Origin: Caballeronia turbans
GTDB lineage: Bacteria; Pseudomonadota; Gammaproteobacteria; Burkholderiales; Burkholderiaceae
Assembly: GCA_001544655.2 (NCBI GenBank)
Contig: FCOD02000006.1
Location: forward strand, 186,001-250,000
Direction: 5' to 3'
Length of the DNA: 64,000 bases
The first letter of the stretch is position 1, and every line of letters starts with the position of its first letter. The translations under genes and the position numbers were made by a program. A model generated the notes under the pieces. That model was not told the origin of the DNA. It saw only the letters and a list, made by a program, of their open reading frames with translations, and did no database searches. Shown piece by piece: positions 27,228 to 39,111 of the stretch.

Positions 27228-28187
27228 TCAGTTCACGGCGACAGGCATGTCGAGCTTTCTCACGCCCGGCAAATCGCAATTGGCGATCGCTTCGCAGATG
27301 GCGTCGATGGCAGGCATGCGCGTGAAACTCTTGCGCCATGCCAGCACGACGCGCCGGTCCGGCACCGGTTCATCGAACGGCACGTAGCTGAGCAGACCCG
27401 AATCGATGCCCCCCGCGTGGGGCTTCACCTCGCTCACCGACATGCGCGGCAGCACCGTAATTCCGACGCCGCTCGCGACCATATGACGGATCGTCTCCAG
27501 CGAGGAGCCTTCGAACGTCTTCTGGATGCCGTCCGCGTTCTGCGAGAAGCGCATCAATTCGGGGCATACGCCGAGCACGTGATCGCGGAAGCAGTGACCG
27601 CTGCCGAGCAGCAGCATGGTTTCCTGCTTGAGATCGTCCGGATCGATCTTCGCGCGGTTCTCCCACGCGTGTCCGGAAGGCATCGCGACGACGAACGGCT
27701 CGTCATAGAGCGCGCGCACCATCAGCCCGGTTTCGGGGAACGGCAGCGCCATGATCGCGACATCGATTTCGCCCTGCTTCAGCAACTCGATCAGCTTGAG
27801 CGTGTAGTTCTCCTGGAGCATCAGCGGCATCTGCGGGACCGACTTGATCATCTGCTTGACGAGCGTGGGCAGCAGATACGGTCCGATGGTGTAGATCACG
27901 CCGAGGCGCAACGGACCGACGAGCGGATCCTTGCCCTGCTTGGCGATTTCCTTGATGGCGAGCGTCTGTTCGAGCACGCGCTGCGCTTGCGTCACGATCT
28001 GCTCGCCGATCGGCGTCACGCTGACTTCGCTCGTGCCGCGCTCGAAGATCTGCACGTTGAGTTCGTCTTCGAGCTTCTTGATTGCCACCGACAGCGTCGG
28101 CTGGCTGACGAAGCACGCCTCGGCCGCGCGGCCGAAATGCCGCTCGCGCGCGACCGCGACGATGTACTTCAGTTCAGTGAGGGTCAT
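27228..28187 (-). CDS. oxyR: LysR-family hydrogen-peroxide regulator OxyR
   Basis: Peroxide-sensing transcription factor. The 319-aa protein has the N-terminal LysR helix-turn-helix (FGRAAEACFVSQPTLSVAIKKLE, residues 18-40) and the two redox cysteines C199 and C208 in GHCFRDHVLGVCPE, exactly as numbered in E. coli OxyR, so disulphide sensing should be intact. katA and dps lie downstream on the same strand and are its likely targets. Confidence 0.96.
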   Translation of the reverse strand: MTLTELKYIVAVARERHFGRAAEACFVSQPTLSVAIKKLEDELNVQIFERGTSEVSVTPIGEQIVTQAQRVLEQTLAIKEIAKQGKDPLVGPLRLGVIYTIGPYLLPTLVKQMIKSVPQMPLMLQENYTLKLIELLKQGEIDVAIMALPFPETGLMVRALYDEPFVVAMPSGHAWENRAKIDPDDLKQETMLLLGSGHCFRDHVLGVCPELMRFSQNADGIQKTFEGSSLETIRHMVASGVGITVLPRMSVSEVKPHAGGIDSGLLSYVPFDEPVPDRRVVLAWRKSFTRMPAIDAICEAIANCDLPGVRKLDMPVAVN

Positions 28188-28216
28188 TGGCGGCCAATGA
28201 AATACATTGATTCAAT
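28185..28216 (-). promoter_or_regulatory. Tandem palindromes at the oxyR start (possible autoregulation)
   Basis: CATTGG-CGG-CCAATG (28185-28199) overlaps the oxyR start codon, and ATTGA-T-TCAAT (28206-28216) lies next to it; the centres are 19 bp apart, two helical turns, on the same DNA face. LysR-type regulators usually repress their own gene from such paired sites. OxyR as the binder is an inference. Confidence 0.4.
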
Positions 28217-28317
28217 AGGTTTGAGTTATACACCTGCGTGCCGTCGTTCGACAACTTCTGCCGAATCGCCGGTCCGCGGCGGCTAAATAGGGACCGACAT
28301 GACCCGCGCGAGTTCAG

Positions 28318-30507
28318 TCAGGCCTTCAAATAGTGCTCCCTCGCGCCGAGCCAGCGCGCGAGGTGCCGCGTGACGGCCTCGGGGAACTGCGCGAGCATCT
28401 GATCGGCGGCGGCGCGCGCCGGTTCGATCAGCCAGCCATCGTTTTCGAGACTCGCGAAGCGCAACATCGCTTCACCCGATTGCCGCGCGCCGAGAAATTC
28501 GCCGGGGCCGCGAATCTCGAGATCGCGGCGAGCGATCTCGAAGCCATCGGTCGTCTCACGCATGGTTTTCAGGCGCGCGCGGGCGGTCTGCGACAGCGGG
28601 TTCGAATACATCAGCACGCACACGGACGCCGCGCTGCCCCGACCCACGCGCCCGCGCAACTGATGCAGTTGCGCGAGACCGAAACGCTCCGCATGCTCGA
28701 TCACCATCAGCGACGCATTCGGCACGTCGACGCCGACTTCGATCACCGTCGTCGCGACGAGCAGTTGCACTTCGTTGCGCGAGAACGCGTCCATCACCGC
28801 CGCTTTTTCGGCGGGTGCGAGCCGGCCGTGAACCAGCCCGACGCGCAGTTCGGGCAGCGCGGCAACCAGCGTCTCGTAGGTCTCGACGGCCGTCTGCAAC
28901 TGCAGCGTCTCGCTTTCCTCGATCAGCGGACAGACCCAGTACACCTGCCGTCCGGTCAGCGCCGCTTCACGCACGCGGCCGATAATTTCGTCGCGCCTGC
29001 CGTCCGACACCACCTTGGTGAGGATCGGCGTGCGGCCGGGCGGAAGTTCGTCGATGGTCGAGACGTCGAGATCCGCGTAGTAGGTCATCGCGAGCGTGCG
29101 CGGGATCGGCGTCGCGGACATCATCAGTTGATGCGGCTGGAAGTCGCGCGCGCCGTCCGCCGCATTCAGGGCTTTCGCCCGCAGGGCAAGCCGTTGCGCG
29201 ACGCCGAAGCGATGCTGCTCGTCGACGATCACGAGTCCGAGGCGCGCGAACTCCACCGCATCCTGAATGATCGCGTGCGTGCCGATGACGAGCTTCGCCG
29301 TGCCGAGCGCCGCCGCCTCGATCGCGGCGCGCTTTTCCTTCGCCTTAAGGCTGCCCGCGAGCCACGCGACCGTGACGCCCAGCGGCTCCAGCCAGCCGCG
29401 GAGTTTGCGCGCGTGCTGCTCCGCGAGGATTTCGGTCGGCGCCATGAGCGCGGCCTGATATCCGGCGTCGATGGCCTGTGCCGCCGCCAGCGCCGCGACG
29501 ATCGTCTTGCCGCTGCCGACATCGCCTTGAAGCAGACGCTGCATCGGATGCGCGAGCGTCAGTTCGCCCGCGATTTCCGCGACCACGCGCTGCTGCGCGC
29601 CGGTCAGCGCGAAAGGCAGCGTGCGCAACAGCCTCACGACGAGCGACGCGTCATCGTCGGGCAGGCGGCGCGGCATCGCGGGCGCGGCGCGCGTGCGTCG
29701 CTCCTCGTGTGCGCGCTTGAGCGACAGTTGCTGCGCGAGCAATTCCTCGAATTTGATGCGCGTCCACGCCGGATGCGTGCCGTCGATGAGCGCGGTTTCA
29801 TCCGAATCCGCGCGCGGATGATGCAGCGTCTTAACGGCGTCGAGCAGGCCGGGCACGTTCAGCGGCGCGAGATGCGCGCGCGCGATCGGCTCGGGCAGCA
29901 GTTCCGGCAGCGACACGCGGGAAATGGCCGAGTCGATGGCCTTGCGCAAGTACGCCTGCGAAATGCCCGCCGTCGACGGATAAACCGGTGTGAGCGCTTG
30001 CGGCAGCGGCGTGTCGTCATCGACGGGACGCACCGCCGGATGCACCATTTCCATCCCGAAGAAGCCGCCGCGCACATCGCCACGCACGCGCAGGCGCACG
30101 CCGATGGCCATCTGCTTGACCTGCGAGCCGTAGAAGTTGAGGAAGCGCAGCGTAAGCTCGTCGCCTGCGTCGTCGTGAATCTTCACGAGCAACTGGCGAC
30201 GCGGCCGATACGCGATCTCGTTGTCGAACACGACGCCTTCGGTCTGGGCAATATCGCCGGGAATCAGTTCGCCGATGGGCGTGAGCGAGGTCTCGTCCTC
30301 GTAGCGCATCGGCAGATGCAATACGAGATCGATGTCCGATTTCAGGCCCAGCTTCGCGAGCTTGTCCGCCGTCCTCACGACCGGTTTGGTTTTTTTCCCG
30401 GCGCTTTCCGCCGTCTTCGCCCGCTTGCGCGCGACAGGCGCGTCGGCTTCGTCCGCGGTCGGGAGTGCATCGGTCGGGGAAGCCAGGCGGCGGTCGGACA
30501 AGGGCAT
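28318..30507 (-). CDS. recG: ATP-dependent DNA helicase RecG
   Basis: Branch-migrating helicase that remodels stalled forks. The 729-aa protein has an N-terminal wedge/OB region, then Walker A GDVGSGKTIVAAL, the DEQH box VIVDEQHRFG and helicase motif VI QLRGRVGRG. The start at 30507 (MPLSDRRLA) is chosen because an AGAGAG ribosome site precedes it; the frame is open 28 codons further up. A Lys/Ala-rich N-terminal extension (RKRAKTAESAGKKTK) is typical of Burkholderia versions. It is divergent from queA. Confidence 0.95.
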   Translation of the reverse strand: MPLSDRRLASPTDALPTADEADAPVARKRAKTAESAGKKTKPVVRTADKLAKLGLKSDIDLVLHLPMRYEDETSLTPIGELIPGDIAQTEGVVFDNEIAYRPRRQLLVKIHDDAGDELTLRFLNFYGSQVKQMAIGVRLRVRGDVRGGFFGMEMVHPAVRPVDDDTPLPQALTPVYPSTAGISQAYLRKAIDSAISRVSLPELLPEPIARAHLAPLNVPGLLDAVKTLHHPRADSDETALIDGTHPAWTRIKFEELLAQQLSLKRAHEERRTRAAPAMPRRLPDDDASLVVRLLRTLPFALTGAQQRVVAEIAGELTLAHPMQRLLQGDVGSGKTIVAALAAAQAIDAGYQAALMAPTEILAEQHARKLRGWLEPLGVTVAWLAGSLKAKEKRAAIEAAALGTAKLVIGTHAIIQDAVEFARLGLVIVDEQHRFGVAQRLALRAKALNAADGARDFQPHQLMMSATPIPRTLAMTYYADLDVSTIDELPPGRTPILTKVVSDGRRDEIIGRVREAALTGRQVYWVCPLIEESETLQLQTAVETYETLVAALPELRVGLVHGRLAPAEKAAVMDAFSRNEVQLLVATTVIEVGVDVPNASLMVIEHAERFGLAQLHQLRGRVGRGSAASVCVLMYSNPLSQTARARLKTMRETTDGFEIARRDLEIRGPGEFLGARQSGEAMLRFASLENDGWLIEPARAAADQMLAQFPEAVTRHLARWLGAREHYLKA

Positions 30508-30602
30508 TGACTCTCTTCGCAAGTACAATATGAGGTTTGTTCGGCGCGATTGCGGTTTTTTCGCGTCCTGTTCGCGCCTAAGTTGCGTCACCCAGTCACG
30601 CC

Positions 30603-32857
<2,255 letters not shown>

Positions 32858-33065
32858 GCCGCGTCTTGAAATGGCGCGGCAGTATTACAATTGCCTTTCT
32901 ACTGTTTGCCGAGCATGCAGCGAAAGTCCGGAAATGCGAGTCGTAACGGCTTGATGACAAAGCGCATTCCCGGAGTGTCGCGTCATGGGCGAGTGGTAGA
33001 ATACCGGGCTAATTTCCATTCGAGTTTTTCGAACGTATTTGTGACGTTTTAACGGAGAGACCAAC

Positions 33066-33395
33066 GTGTCGTTCATTTCCAATGCCTTTGCACAAGGCGT
33101 AACCGCGGGTGGCGCGGAATCGAGCCTGATGAGCTTCCTGCCGCTGATCCTGATGTTCGCGGTGCTGTACTTCATCATGATCCGTCCGCAGATGAAGCGT
33201 CAGAAGGAGCATCGCAACATGCTCGCCGCCATGGCCAAGGGCGATGAAGTGGTGACCAACGGCGGTATCGTCGGCAAGATCACGAAGGTCACGGATGCTT
33301 ACGTGGGCGTGGAAATCGCCGAAGGCACGGAAATCACGATCCAGAAAGCGGCTGTGACCACCATTCTCCCGAAGGGCACGATCAAGTCGCTGTAA
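33066..33395 (+). CDS. yajC: Sec translocon accessory protein YajC
   Basis: Small inner-membrane partner of SecDF. The 109-aa protein has one transmembrane helix at about residues 22-40 (FLPLILMFAVLYFIMIRP) and a basic cytosolic tail with GDEVVTNGGIVGKI. The start codon is GTG, with GGAGAG upstream. The 208 bp before it, after tgt, hold no gene; a TAGAAT box at 32997-33002 could be its promoter, with a poor -35. Confidence 0.95.
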   Translation: MSFISNAFAQGVTAGGAESSLMSFLPLILMFAVLYFIMIRPQMKRQKEHRNMLAAMAKGDEVVTNGGIVGKITKVTDAYVGVEIAEGTEITIQKAAVTTILPKGTIKSL

Positions 33396-33522
33396 GGCCA
33401 CTCGTTCCACCGCGTCCGGCGCGGCCTCGCTCACCGAGCCGTCCGATCCTTCATCACCGGCTCATCGCGCATAACGCCGGACGCCCTCTCCTCCGAAGCC
33501 AACTTTCCGGTCGGCCATTCCC

Positions 33523-35589
33523 ATGAATCGTTATCCCCTCTGGAAGTATGTCGTGATGCTGGTGGCGCTCGTCATCGGCCTCGTGTACACGCTCCCCAAC
33601 TTCTTCGGCGAGGCGCCCGCAGTTCAGGTGTCGAGCGGCAAGGCGACGGTCAAGCTCGATTCTTCGACGCTTGCGAACGTCGAAGCAGCGCTCGCCGCGA
33701 ACAATATCAAGGCCGACGAAGTCACCTTCGATAATTCGCAACTGAACGCGAACATCCGCGTGCGCCTGAAGGACACCGACACGCAGTTGCACGTGAAGGA
33801 CCTTCTCTCGAAGACGCTCAACACGGATCCGGCCGATCCGCAGTACATCGTCGCGCTGAACCTGCAGAGCGCTTCGCCGCGCTGGCTGACGGCCCTGCAC
33901 GCACTGCCGATGTACCTCGGTCTCGACTTGCGCGGCGGTGTGCACTTCCTGCTGCAGGTCGACATGGCCGGCGCGCTCAACAAGAAGCTCGACTCCGACG
34001 CCGCCGACGCGCGCACGTATCTGCGCGACCGCAATATCCGCGATGGCGGCGTGAACCGCATCGGGCAGTCGGTCGTCGTGAACTTCTCGGATCAGGACAG
34101 CGCCGACAGCGCGCGCACGCAGCTCCAGACTGGCGTGTCGGAACTGCAATGGGTGACGCGCCAGGGCGGCGACGGCTTCCAGGTGGTCGGCACGTTCTCG
34201 GCGGCTGCGCAGAAGACCGTCGAGGACAGCGCGCTCAAGCAGAACATCACGACGCTGCATAACCGCGTGAACGAACTCGGCGTCGCGGAGCCGGTGATCC
34301 AGCAGCAGGGCTCGGACCGCATCGTGGTCGAGCTGCCGGGCGTGCAGGACACCGCGAAGGCGAAGGACATCATCGGCCGCACGGCGACGCTCGAAGCGCG
34401 CCTCGCCGATCCGGTCAACACCTACATCGGTCCGAACGACGCTGTGCCGCCCGGCGACGAAGCGTTCAAGCAGGGCGATCGCCTGGTGCTCTTGCGCAAG
34501 CAGGTGATTTTCACGGGCGACCGCATCATCGATGCGTCGGCGGGCTTCGACGATCATCAGCGCCCGTCCGTCAACATCCGGCTGGACTCCGCCGGCGGCC
34601 GAGCGGTGTCGGCCGTGTCGCGCGACAACATCGGCAAGCCGATGGCCATGGTCCTGTTCGAAAAGGGCAAAGGCGAAGTGCTGACGGTCGCGACGATCCA
34701 GTCCGAGCTCGGCGACCGCTTCTCGATCACCGGCCAGCCGACCCCGCAGGCCGCCACCGACCTCGCGCTGCTCCTGCGCGCCGGTTCGCTCGCGGCACCG
34801 ATGGACATCATCGAGGAACGCACGGTCGGCCCGAGCCTCGGCGCGGACAACATCAAGAAGGGCTTCGATTCGGTGACCTACGGTTTCGCCGCGATCGCCG
34901 TCTTCATGGTCGCGTACTACCTGCTGTTCGGCGTGTTCTCGATGCTGGCGCTCTCGGTCAACCTTCTGTTGCTGGTCGCGGTGCTCTCGCTCCTGCAGGC
35001 GACGCTGACCTTGCCGGGTATCGCGGCTATCGCGCTCGCGCTCGGTATGGCGATCGACGCGAACGTGCTGATCAACGAACGTATCCGCGAGGAACTGCGT
35101 AACGGCGCGCCGCCGCAGACCGCGATCCAGGAAGGCTTCAAGCACGCCTGGGCGACGATTCTCGACTCGAACGTGACCACGCTGATCGCCGGTCTGGCGC
35201 TGCTCGCATTCGGTTCGGGCCCGGTGCGCGGCTTTGCGGTCGTGCACTGTATCGGCATTCTCACGTCGATGTTCTCGGCGGTGTTCTTCTCGCGCGGGCT
35301 CGTGAACCTGTGGTACGGCGGCAAGAAGAAGCTGAAGTCGCTCGCAATCGGTCAGGTGTGGCGTCCGGAAGGCTCGAATGCCGAAGCGGCCGCGGCGGCG
35401 TATCTCGCGGCGCAACGCGGCGACGAATCGCCTGTCGACGAAATCGTGAAGACCGCGAAGGGCAAGACGAAGACGGCGGCGGCTGCGCCGCGCCCGGCAG
35501 CTCAAGCGCAAGCGCGCACGGGCAAGCCGACGGTGCGCCGTCGTTCGGGCCCCGGCATCGATCAACAGAAACCGGGCGAGTCCCGCTGA
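33523..35589 (+). CDS. secD: Protein translocase subunit SecD
   Basis: Proton-driven subunit that pulls secreted proteins out of the Sec channel. The 688-aa protein has an N-terminal membrane helix, a long periplasmic P1 domain with LDLRGGVHFLLQVD, and five further helices at the C-terminus including LALGMAIDANVLINERIREEL. The last 80 residues are a Lys/Ala/Pro-rich tail ending in PGESR, longer than in E. coli (615 aa) and probably disordered. It is 26 bp from secF. Confidence 0.97.
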   Translation: MNRYPLWKYVVMLVALVIGLVYTLPNFFGEAPAVQVSSGKATVKLDSSTLANVEAALAANNIKADEVTFDNSQLNANIRVRLKDTDTQLHVKDLLSKTLNTDPADPQYIVALNLQSASPRWLTALHALPMYLGLDLRGGVHFLLQVDMAGALNKKLDSDAADARTYLRDRNIRDGGVNRIGQSVVVNFSDQDSADSARTQLQTGVSELQWVTRQGGDGFQVVGTFSAAAQKTVEDSALKQNITTLHNRVNELGVAEPVIQQQGSDRIVVELPGVQDTAKAKDIIGRTATLEARLADPVNTYIGPNDAVPPGDEAFKQGDRLVLLRKQVIFTGDRIIDASAGFDDHQRPSVNIRLDSAGGRAVSAVSRDNIGKPMAMVLFEKGKGEVLTVATIQSELGDRFSITGQPTPQAATDLALLLRAGSLAAPMDIIEERTVGPSLGADNIKKGFDSVTYGFAAIAVFMVAYYLLFGVFSMLALSVNLLLLVAVLSLLQATLTLPGIAAIALALGMAIDANVLINERIREELRNGAPPQTAIQEGFKHAWATILDSNVTTLIAGLALLAFGSGPVRGFAVVHCIGILTSMFSAVFFSRGLVNLWYGGKKKLKSLAIGQVWRPEGSNAEAAAAAYLAAQRGDESPVDEIVKTAKGKTKTAAAAPRPAAQAQARTGKPTVRRRSGPGIDQQKPGESR

Positions 35590-35615
35590 TTCCGCTGAGT
35601 CCGGAGATATAGACA

Positions 35616-36566
35616 ATGGAATTCTTCCGCATCCGCCGCGACTTGCCGTTCATGGAACGCGCGTTGATCTTCAACGTGATTTCGTTCGTGACGTTTCTCG
35701 TGGCCGTATTTTTTCTCGTGCATCGCGGCCTGCATCTGTCGGTGGAGTTCACCGGCGGCACGGTCGTCGAGGTGCAGTATCCGCAAGCCGCGCAGCTCGA
35801 ACCGGTGCGCGGTTCGATGGCAAGGCTCGGCTACCCCGACGCGCAGGTGCAGAACTTCGGTACGTCGCAGGACGTGCTGATTCGTCTGCCGCTCAAGCAG
35901 GGTCTCACGTCCGCGCAGCAGAGCGATCAGGTGATGACCGCGCTCAAGGCCGACAACGCCGAAGTGAAGCTGCAACGCGTCGAGTTCGTCGGTCCGCAGG
36001 TCGGCAAGGAACTGGTGACGAACGGCCTGCTCGCGCTCGCGTGCGTGGTCATCGGCATCGTGATTTATCTGTCGTTCCGCTTCGAATGGAAGTACGCGGT
36101 GGCGGGCATCATCGCGAACCTGCACGATGTGGTGATCATTCTCGGCTTCTTTGCGTTCTTCCAGTGGGAGTTCTCGCTGTCCGTGCTGGCGGCGATTCTC
36201 GCGGTGCTCGGCTACTCGGTGAACGAGTCGGTCGTTATCTTCGACCGGATTCGCGAAACCTTCCGCAAGCAGCGCAAGATGACGGTGAAGGAAGTGATCG
36301 ATCACGCGATCACGAGCACGATGTCGCGAACCATCATCACCCACGGCTGTACGGAAATGATGGTGCTGTCGATGTTCTTCTTCGGCGGCCCGACGTTGCA
36401 TTATTTCGCGCTGGCGCTCACCGTAGGTATTCTGTTCGGTATCTATTCGTCGGTGTTCGTCGCGGCGGCGCTCGCGATGTGGTTCGGCGTGAAGCGCGAA
36501 GATCTCGTGAAGGACAAGAAGGACAAGTTCGATCCGAACGATCCGAACGCGGGCGCGCAGGTTTGA
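35616..36566 (+). CDS. secF: Protein translocase subunit SecF
   Basis: Partner of SecD. The 316-aa protein has six predicted membrane helices, the conserved EFTGGTVVEV near the N-terminus and GYSVNESVVIFDRIRE and SRTIITHG in the helical core. It ends the queA-tgt-yajC-secD-secF cluster and is followed by a strong terminator. Confidence 0.97.
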   Translation: MEFFRIRRDLPFMERALIFNVISFVTFLVAVFFLVHRGLHLSVEFTGGTVVEVQYPQAAQLEPVRGSMARLGYPDAQVQNFGTSQDVLIRLPLKQGLTSAQQSDQVMTALKADNAEVKLQRVEFVGPQVGKELVTNGLLALACVVIGIVIYLSFRFEWKYAVAGIIANLHDVVIILGFFAFFQWEFSLSVLAAILAVLGYSVNESVVIFDRIRETFRKQRKMTVKEVIDHAITSTMSRTIITHGCTEMMVLSMFFFGGPTLHYFALALTVGILFGIYSSVFVAAALAMWFGVKREDLVKDKKDKFDPNDPNAGAQV

Positions 36567-36596
36567 GCGTGAACCTGGCGTCTGCCTGGAAAAGCA

Positions 36597-36629
36597 AAAG
36601 GGCCGGTCTGTGAAAGACCGGCCCTTTTT
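36597..36629 (+). terminator. Intrinsic terminator after secF
   Basis: AGGGCCGGTCT, loop GTGAA, AGACCGGCCCT, followed by TTTTG. An 11-bp perfect stem 30 bp after the secF stop. The A-run on the left lets it work for the minus strand too. Confidence 0.93.
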
Positions 36630-36681
36630 GTTTCCGGCTCACCGCCTTCAGCCCGACAGAATTCGCTCAACCCGGAACCGT

Positions 36682-37548
36682 TCAGGGCGCAGGCTCGCGG
36701 ATCAGCGCTTCGCAAAGCGACACGCAATATGCGGCCAGATCTGCGCTCACGCCTACTTTGAGGAGCGTCTTTCGCACATGATCGGCGTCGACCGTTTTCA
36801 TCATGCCGGAGTACAAGATCCTGAGCGGAACGAGCCGATTGCGAACGAGGTAGTTTGCCAGCAGGCAGATCATGCTGTCCGTGGCGACCGTGCCCGGATG
36901 CGCCATATCGACCAGTTCCTTTAGTTCCAGGTCAGTCAGGTGTTGGAAAAAGTTATGCGGAGAGTGAAATCCGAACGTCGGCGCTGTTGGCTCGGCATTT
37001 TCATATGAGAACCGGTCCGCAACTTCATTGGGCGAGAACTTGATGCCATGTTGCGCCTCCAGAACCGGTCGATAAATCCGGCCGATCAGCTCGTCTTCGT
37101 TGATTCCGTCACGCAGCGGAAATTCATCGCTCGCAAGCAGATGCATGAGTTTCGCCGAGCGCAGCGAGAATCCGCCATTTCCGACGGCCATGCCATCGTT
37201 ATGCGCCGGCCAGCGCGCGCCGATATAGTCGTAGTCCAGAAAGTCCGCGCTCCACGCCGACGGATCGACAACGTAACCGTCCCATTGGATGAGCAAGACC
37301 CACGGCGTGTGGATATGGCGAATGACGTTCTTGAGGATGAAATCGTTATATTGCTCGCGCGACGCGATGTGAGGCGTAGTGACGATTCGCGCTTCGGTAT
37401 CGATTTCTTCGTGCGTGAAGAGCACGACATCGCCGAACTTGCAATGTCTGCTCGAAATCCCCAACGCACGCGACGCCAGCCGGGGATTGAGCGAGTCCAC
37501 GGCACATACCGTCACGTTGCTCAGATCGGTTCTGGAGTCGCTATTCAT
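36682..37548 (-). CDS. DUF5672-type glycosyltransferase-like protein
   Basis: A 288-aa protein with LLIQWDGYVVDPSAWSADF at about 85-103, YIGARWP at 108-114 and VGNGGFSLRSAKLM at 122-135, the hallmark blocks of DUF5672, a family that often sits in glycan or lipopolysaccharide loci and resembles GT-A glycosyltransferases. The substrate is unknown. It stands alone between secF and the yceI operon, with looser codon use and lower GC than both, so it looks acquired. Confidence 0.7.
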   Translation of the reverse strand: MNSDSRTDLSNVTVCAVDSLNPRLASRALGISSRHCKFGDVVLFTHEEIDTEARIVTTPHIASREQYNDFILKNVIRHIHTPWVLLIQWDGYVVDPSAWSADFLDYDYIGARWPAHNDGMAVGNGGFSLRSAKLMHLLASDEFPLRDGINEDELIGRIYRPVLEAQHGIKFSPNEVADRFSYENAEPTAPTFGFHSPHNFFQHLTDLELKELVDMAHPGTVATDSMICLLANYLVRNRLVPLRILYSGMMKTVDADHVRKTLLKVGVSADLAAYCVSLCEALIREPAP

Positions 37549-37737
37549 TGCACCAGCTTGCTTTTCAGATGGTTGTTTATCTTACTTTCATGCAGCCATG
37601 CACGCTGCTGACGTGCGCAGAATAGCAGTCCGCCTTGCCGAATCAGCAAAAGTCTGTAGCTTGTCTGGAAAGGAGAAGACGCGGGGGAAAATGGAAGAAC
37701 TTCAGGCAAGGCGCCGGAGCGCCTGACGTCATGCGGC

Positions 37738-37765
37738 GCCGCTTCGCGTCGGCGCGCGAAGCGGC
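37738..37765. repeat. Perfect 11-bp inverted repeat after the yceI operon
   Basis: GCCGCTTCGCG, loop TCGGCG, CGCGAAGCGGC, 22 bp beyond the yceI stop on the minus strand. No T-run follows in that direction, so it is a candidate U-less terminator or a 3'-end protecting hairpin. Confidence 0.55.
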
Positions 37766-37787
37766 TTGCCGGTAAAACCGAAGACAC

Positions 37788-38378
37788 TTACTGCTTCACG
37801 CCTTCGGCCTGAATATGCAGCACCGTCTTCAGGCTGAAACCATACGCCTTGCCGTAATCCATCCCGAAGTCGCCGCGATCGAAGGTCGTCGTCGCTTCCA
37901 CGCCGCACACTTCCTTCTTCATCATCGGGTTCACGAAGCACTTGAAGCTCTCGACCTTCAGGTTGATCGGCTTCGTCACGCCGTGCATCGTGAGCGTGCC
38001 GATAACTTCCGAAGGCTTGTCGCCGTCGAACTTGATCGACGTACCCTTGTACTCGGCCGTCGGATACTTCGCGACATCGAAGAATTCGGCCTTCTGCAGA
38101 TGCTCGTCCAGCTTCACATTGCCCGTGTTGACCGAAGAAAGGTCGATGGTCACGTTCACCGTGCCCGTCTTCGCCGCGCGATCGAGCGTGACTTCACCGC
38201 TGCTCTTGTTGAACTTGCCGCGCCACGTCGACACGCCACCGAAGTGATCGGCCTCGAAGCTCGGATAGGTGTGGTTCGGGTCGAGCTTGTACGTGTCGGC
38301 GGCGAGTGCGCTCACCGAGGCGCCGAACGACAGACCCAGTGCGAGCGCGCCCGCGGCGATGATCGAAAGCTTTTTCAA
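37788..38378 (-). CDS. YceI-family periplasmic protein (second copy)
   Basis: A 196-aa lipocalin-like protein that in the family binds isoprenoid chains. It has a signal peptide [19 protein letters not shown]...ALA, then [21 protein letters not shown] and the C-terminal [11 protein letters not shown]. The start codon is TTG at 38378: AGGAGAAGAAC stands right before it and the signal peptide begins exactly there, while no ATG fits. It is the last gene of cybB-yceI-yceI and shares only family-level similarity with the copy before it. Confidence 0.88.
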   Translation of the reverse strand: MKKLSIIAAGALALGLSFGASVSALAADTYKLDPNHTYPSFEADHFGGVSTWRGKFNKSSGEVTLDRAAKTGTVNVTIDLSSVNTGNVKLDEHLQKAEFFDVAKYPTAEYKGTSIKFDGDKPSEVIGTLTMHGVTKPINLKVESFKCFVNPMMKKEVCGVEATTTFDRGDFGMDYGKAYGFSLKTVLHIQAEGVKQ

Positions 38379-38437
38379 GTTCTTCTCCTGACTAACTAAG
38401 TACGCTGAATATGCGTCGTGTGTAACAAAAGCGCCGC

Positions 38438-38995
38438 TCACTTCTTCGCGGCAACGATGTGAAACTTGATGACGACGTCGTCCGCGACGATCGACGTATC
38501 TTTCCATTCACCCGTCCCGACATCGAACTGGGTGCGCTTGATCGGCAGCGCGCCGTCGAAGGTTTCCGTCGCGCCCTGCTGCGTGACCGTCACAGGAACC
38601 GTGACCGTCTGCGACTTGCCCTTGATCGTGATCTTGCCGGTCACGTTGTACTTGTTGCCGCCGGCCGGCGCGATCGCGCTGGAGACGAAAGTCGCGGTCG
38701 GATACTTGGCGGCATCGAACCATTCCGCGCCGCGTACCTGCTTGTTGTAGTCGTCGTCGCCAAGGTCGTAGCTGCCCGTGTCGATCGTGATGTTCGCCGT
38801 GCCCGCGGTCGGCTTCGCCGGATCGAAGGCGATCTGCGCGCTGAACTTGTTGAACTTGCCGTCGGTGGGGACGTTCATCTGCTTCGAGGTGGCAATCACC
38901 GTGCTCTTGCTCACGTCCACCTGCGCCTGCGCGCCCGCGACCAGCGCAAGCGAAGCCGCCGTAGCCATCATCCAACGATTGAGTTTCACTTTCAT
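38438..38995 (-). CDS. YceI-family periplasmic protein (first copy)
   Basis: A 185-aa exported protein. The signal peptide is [24 protein letters not shown], followed by [24 protein letters not shown] and the family segment [17 protein letters not shown]. In the family it binds polyisoprenoids such as ubiquinone in the periplasm. The start at 38995 is set by the signal peptide. It lies 116 bp from the cytochrome b561 gene, a pairing seen widely in proteobacteria. Confidence 0.9.
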   Translation of the reverse strand: MKVKLNRWMMATAASLALVAGAQAQVDVSKSTVIATSKQMNVPTDGKFNKFSAQIAFDPAKPTAGTANITIDTGSYDLGDDDYNKQVRGAEWFDAAKYPTATFVSSAIAPAGGNKYNVTGKITIKGKSQTVTVPVTVTQQGATETFDGALPIKRTQFDVGTGEWKDTSIVADDVVIKFHIVAAKK

Positions 38996-39111
38996 GTGTG
39001 CCCTATTCAAACGGTTCGATCGAACAGACCGGTATTGGAAATCATAAGAACGCGATAACAATCAGCCGCCGGGAAACGCCCTGCCAACGGCCAGGAAACA
39101 ATGCGGCGCGC

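Noticed and set aside
28333-30510. A 725-codon open frame antisense to recG
   Set aside because: Same codon-bias artefact; RecG motifs are all on the minus strand.
33454-35616. A 720-codon open frame antisense to secD
   Set aside because: Arg-rich product with no motifs; SecD is certain on the plus strand.
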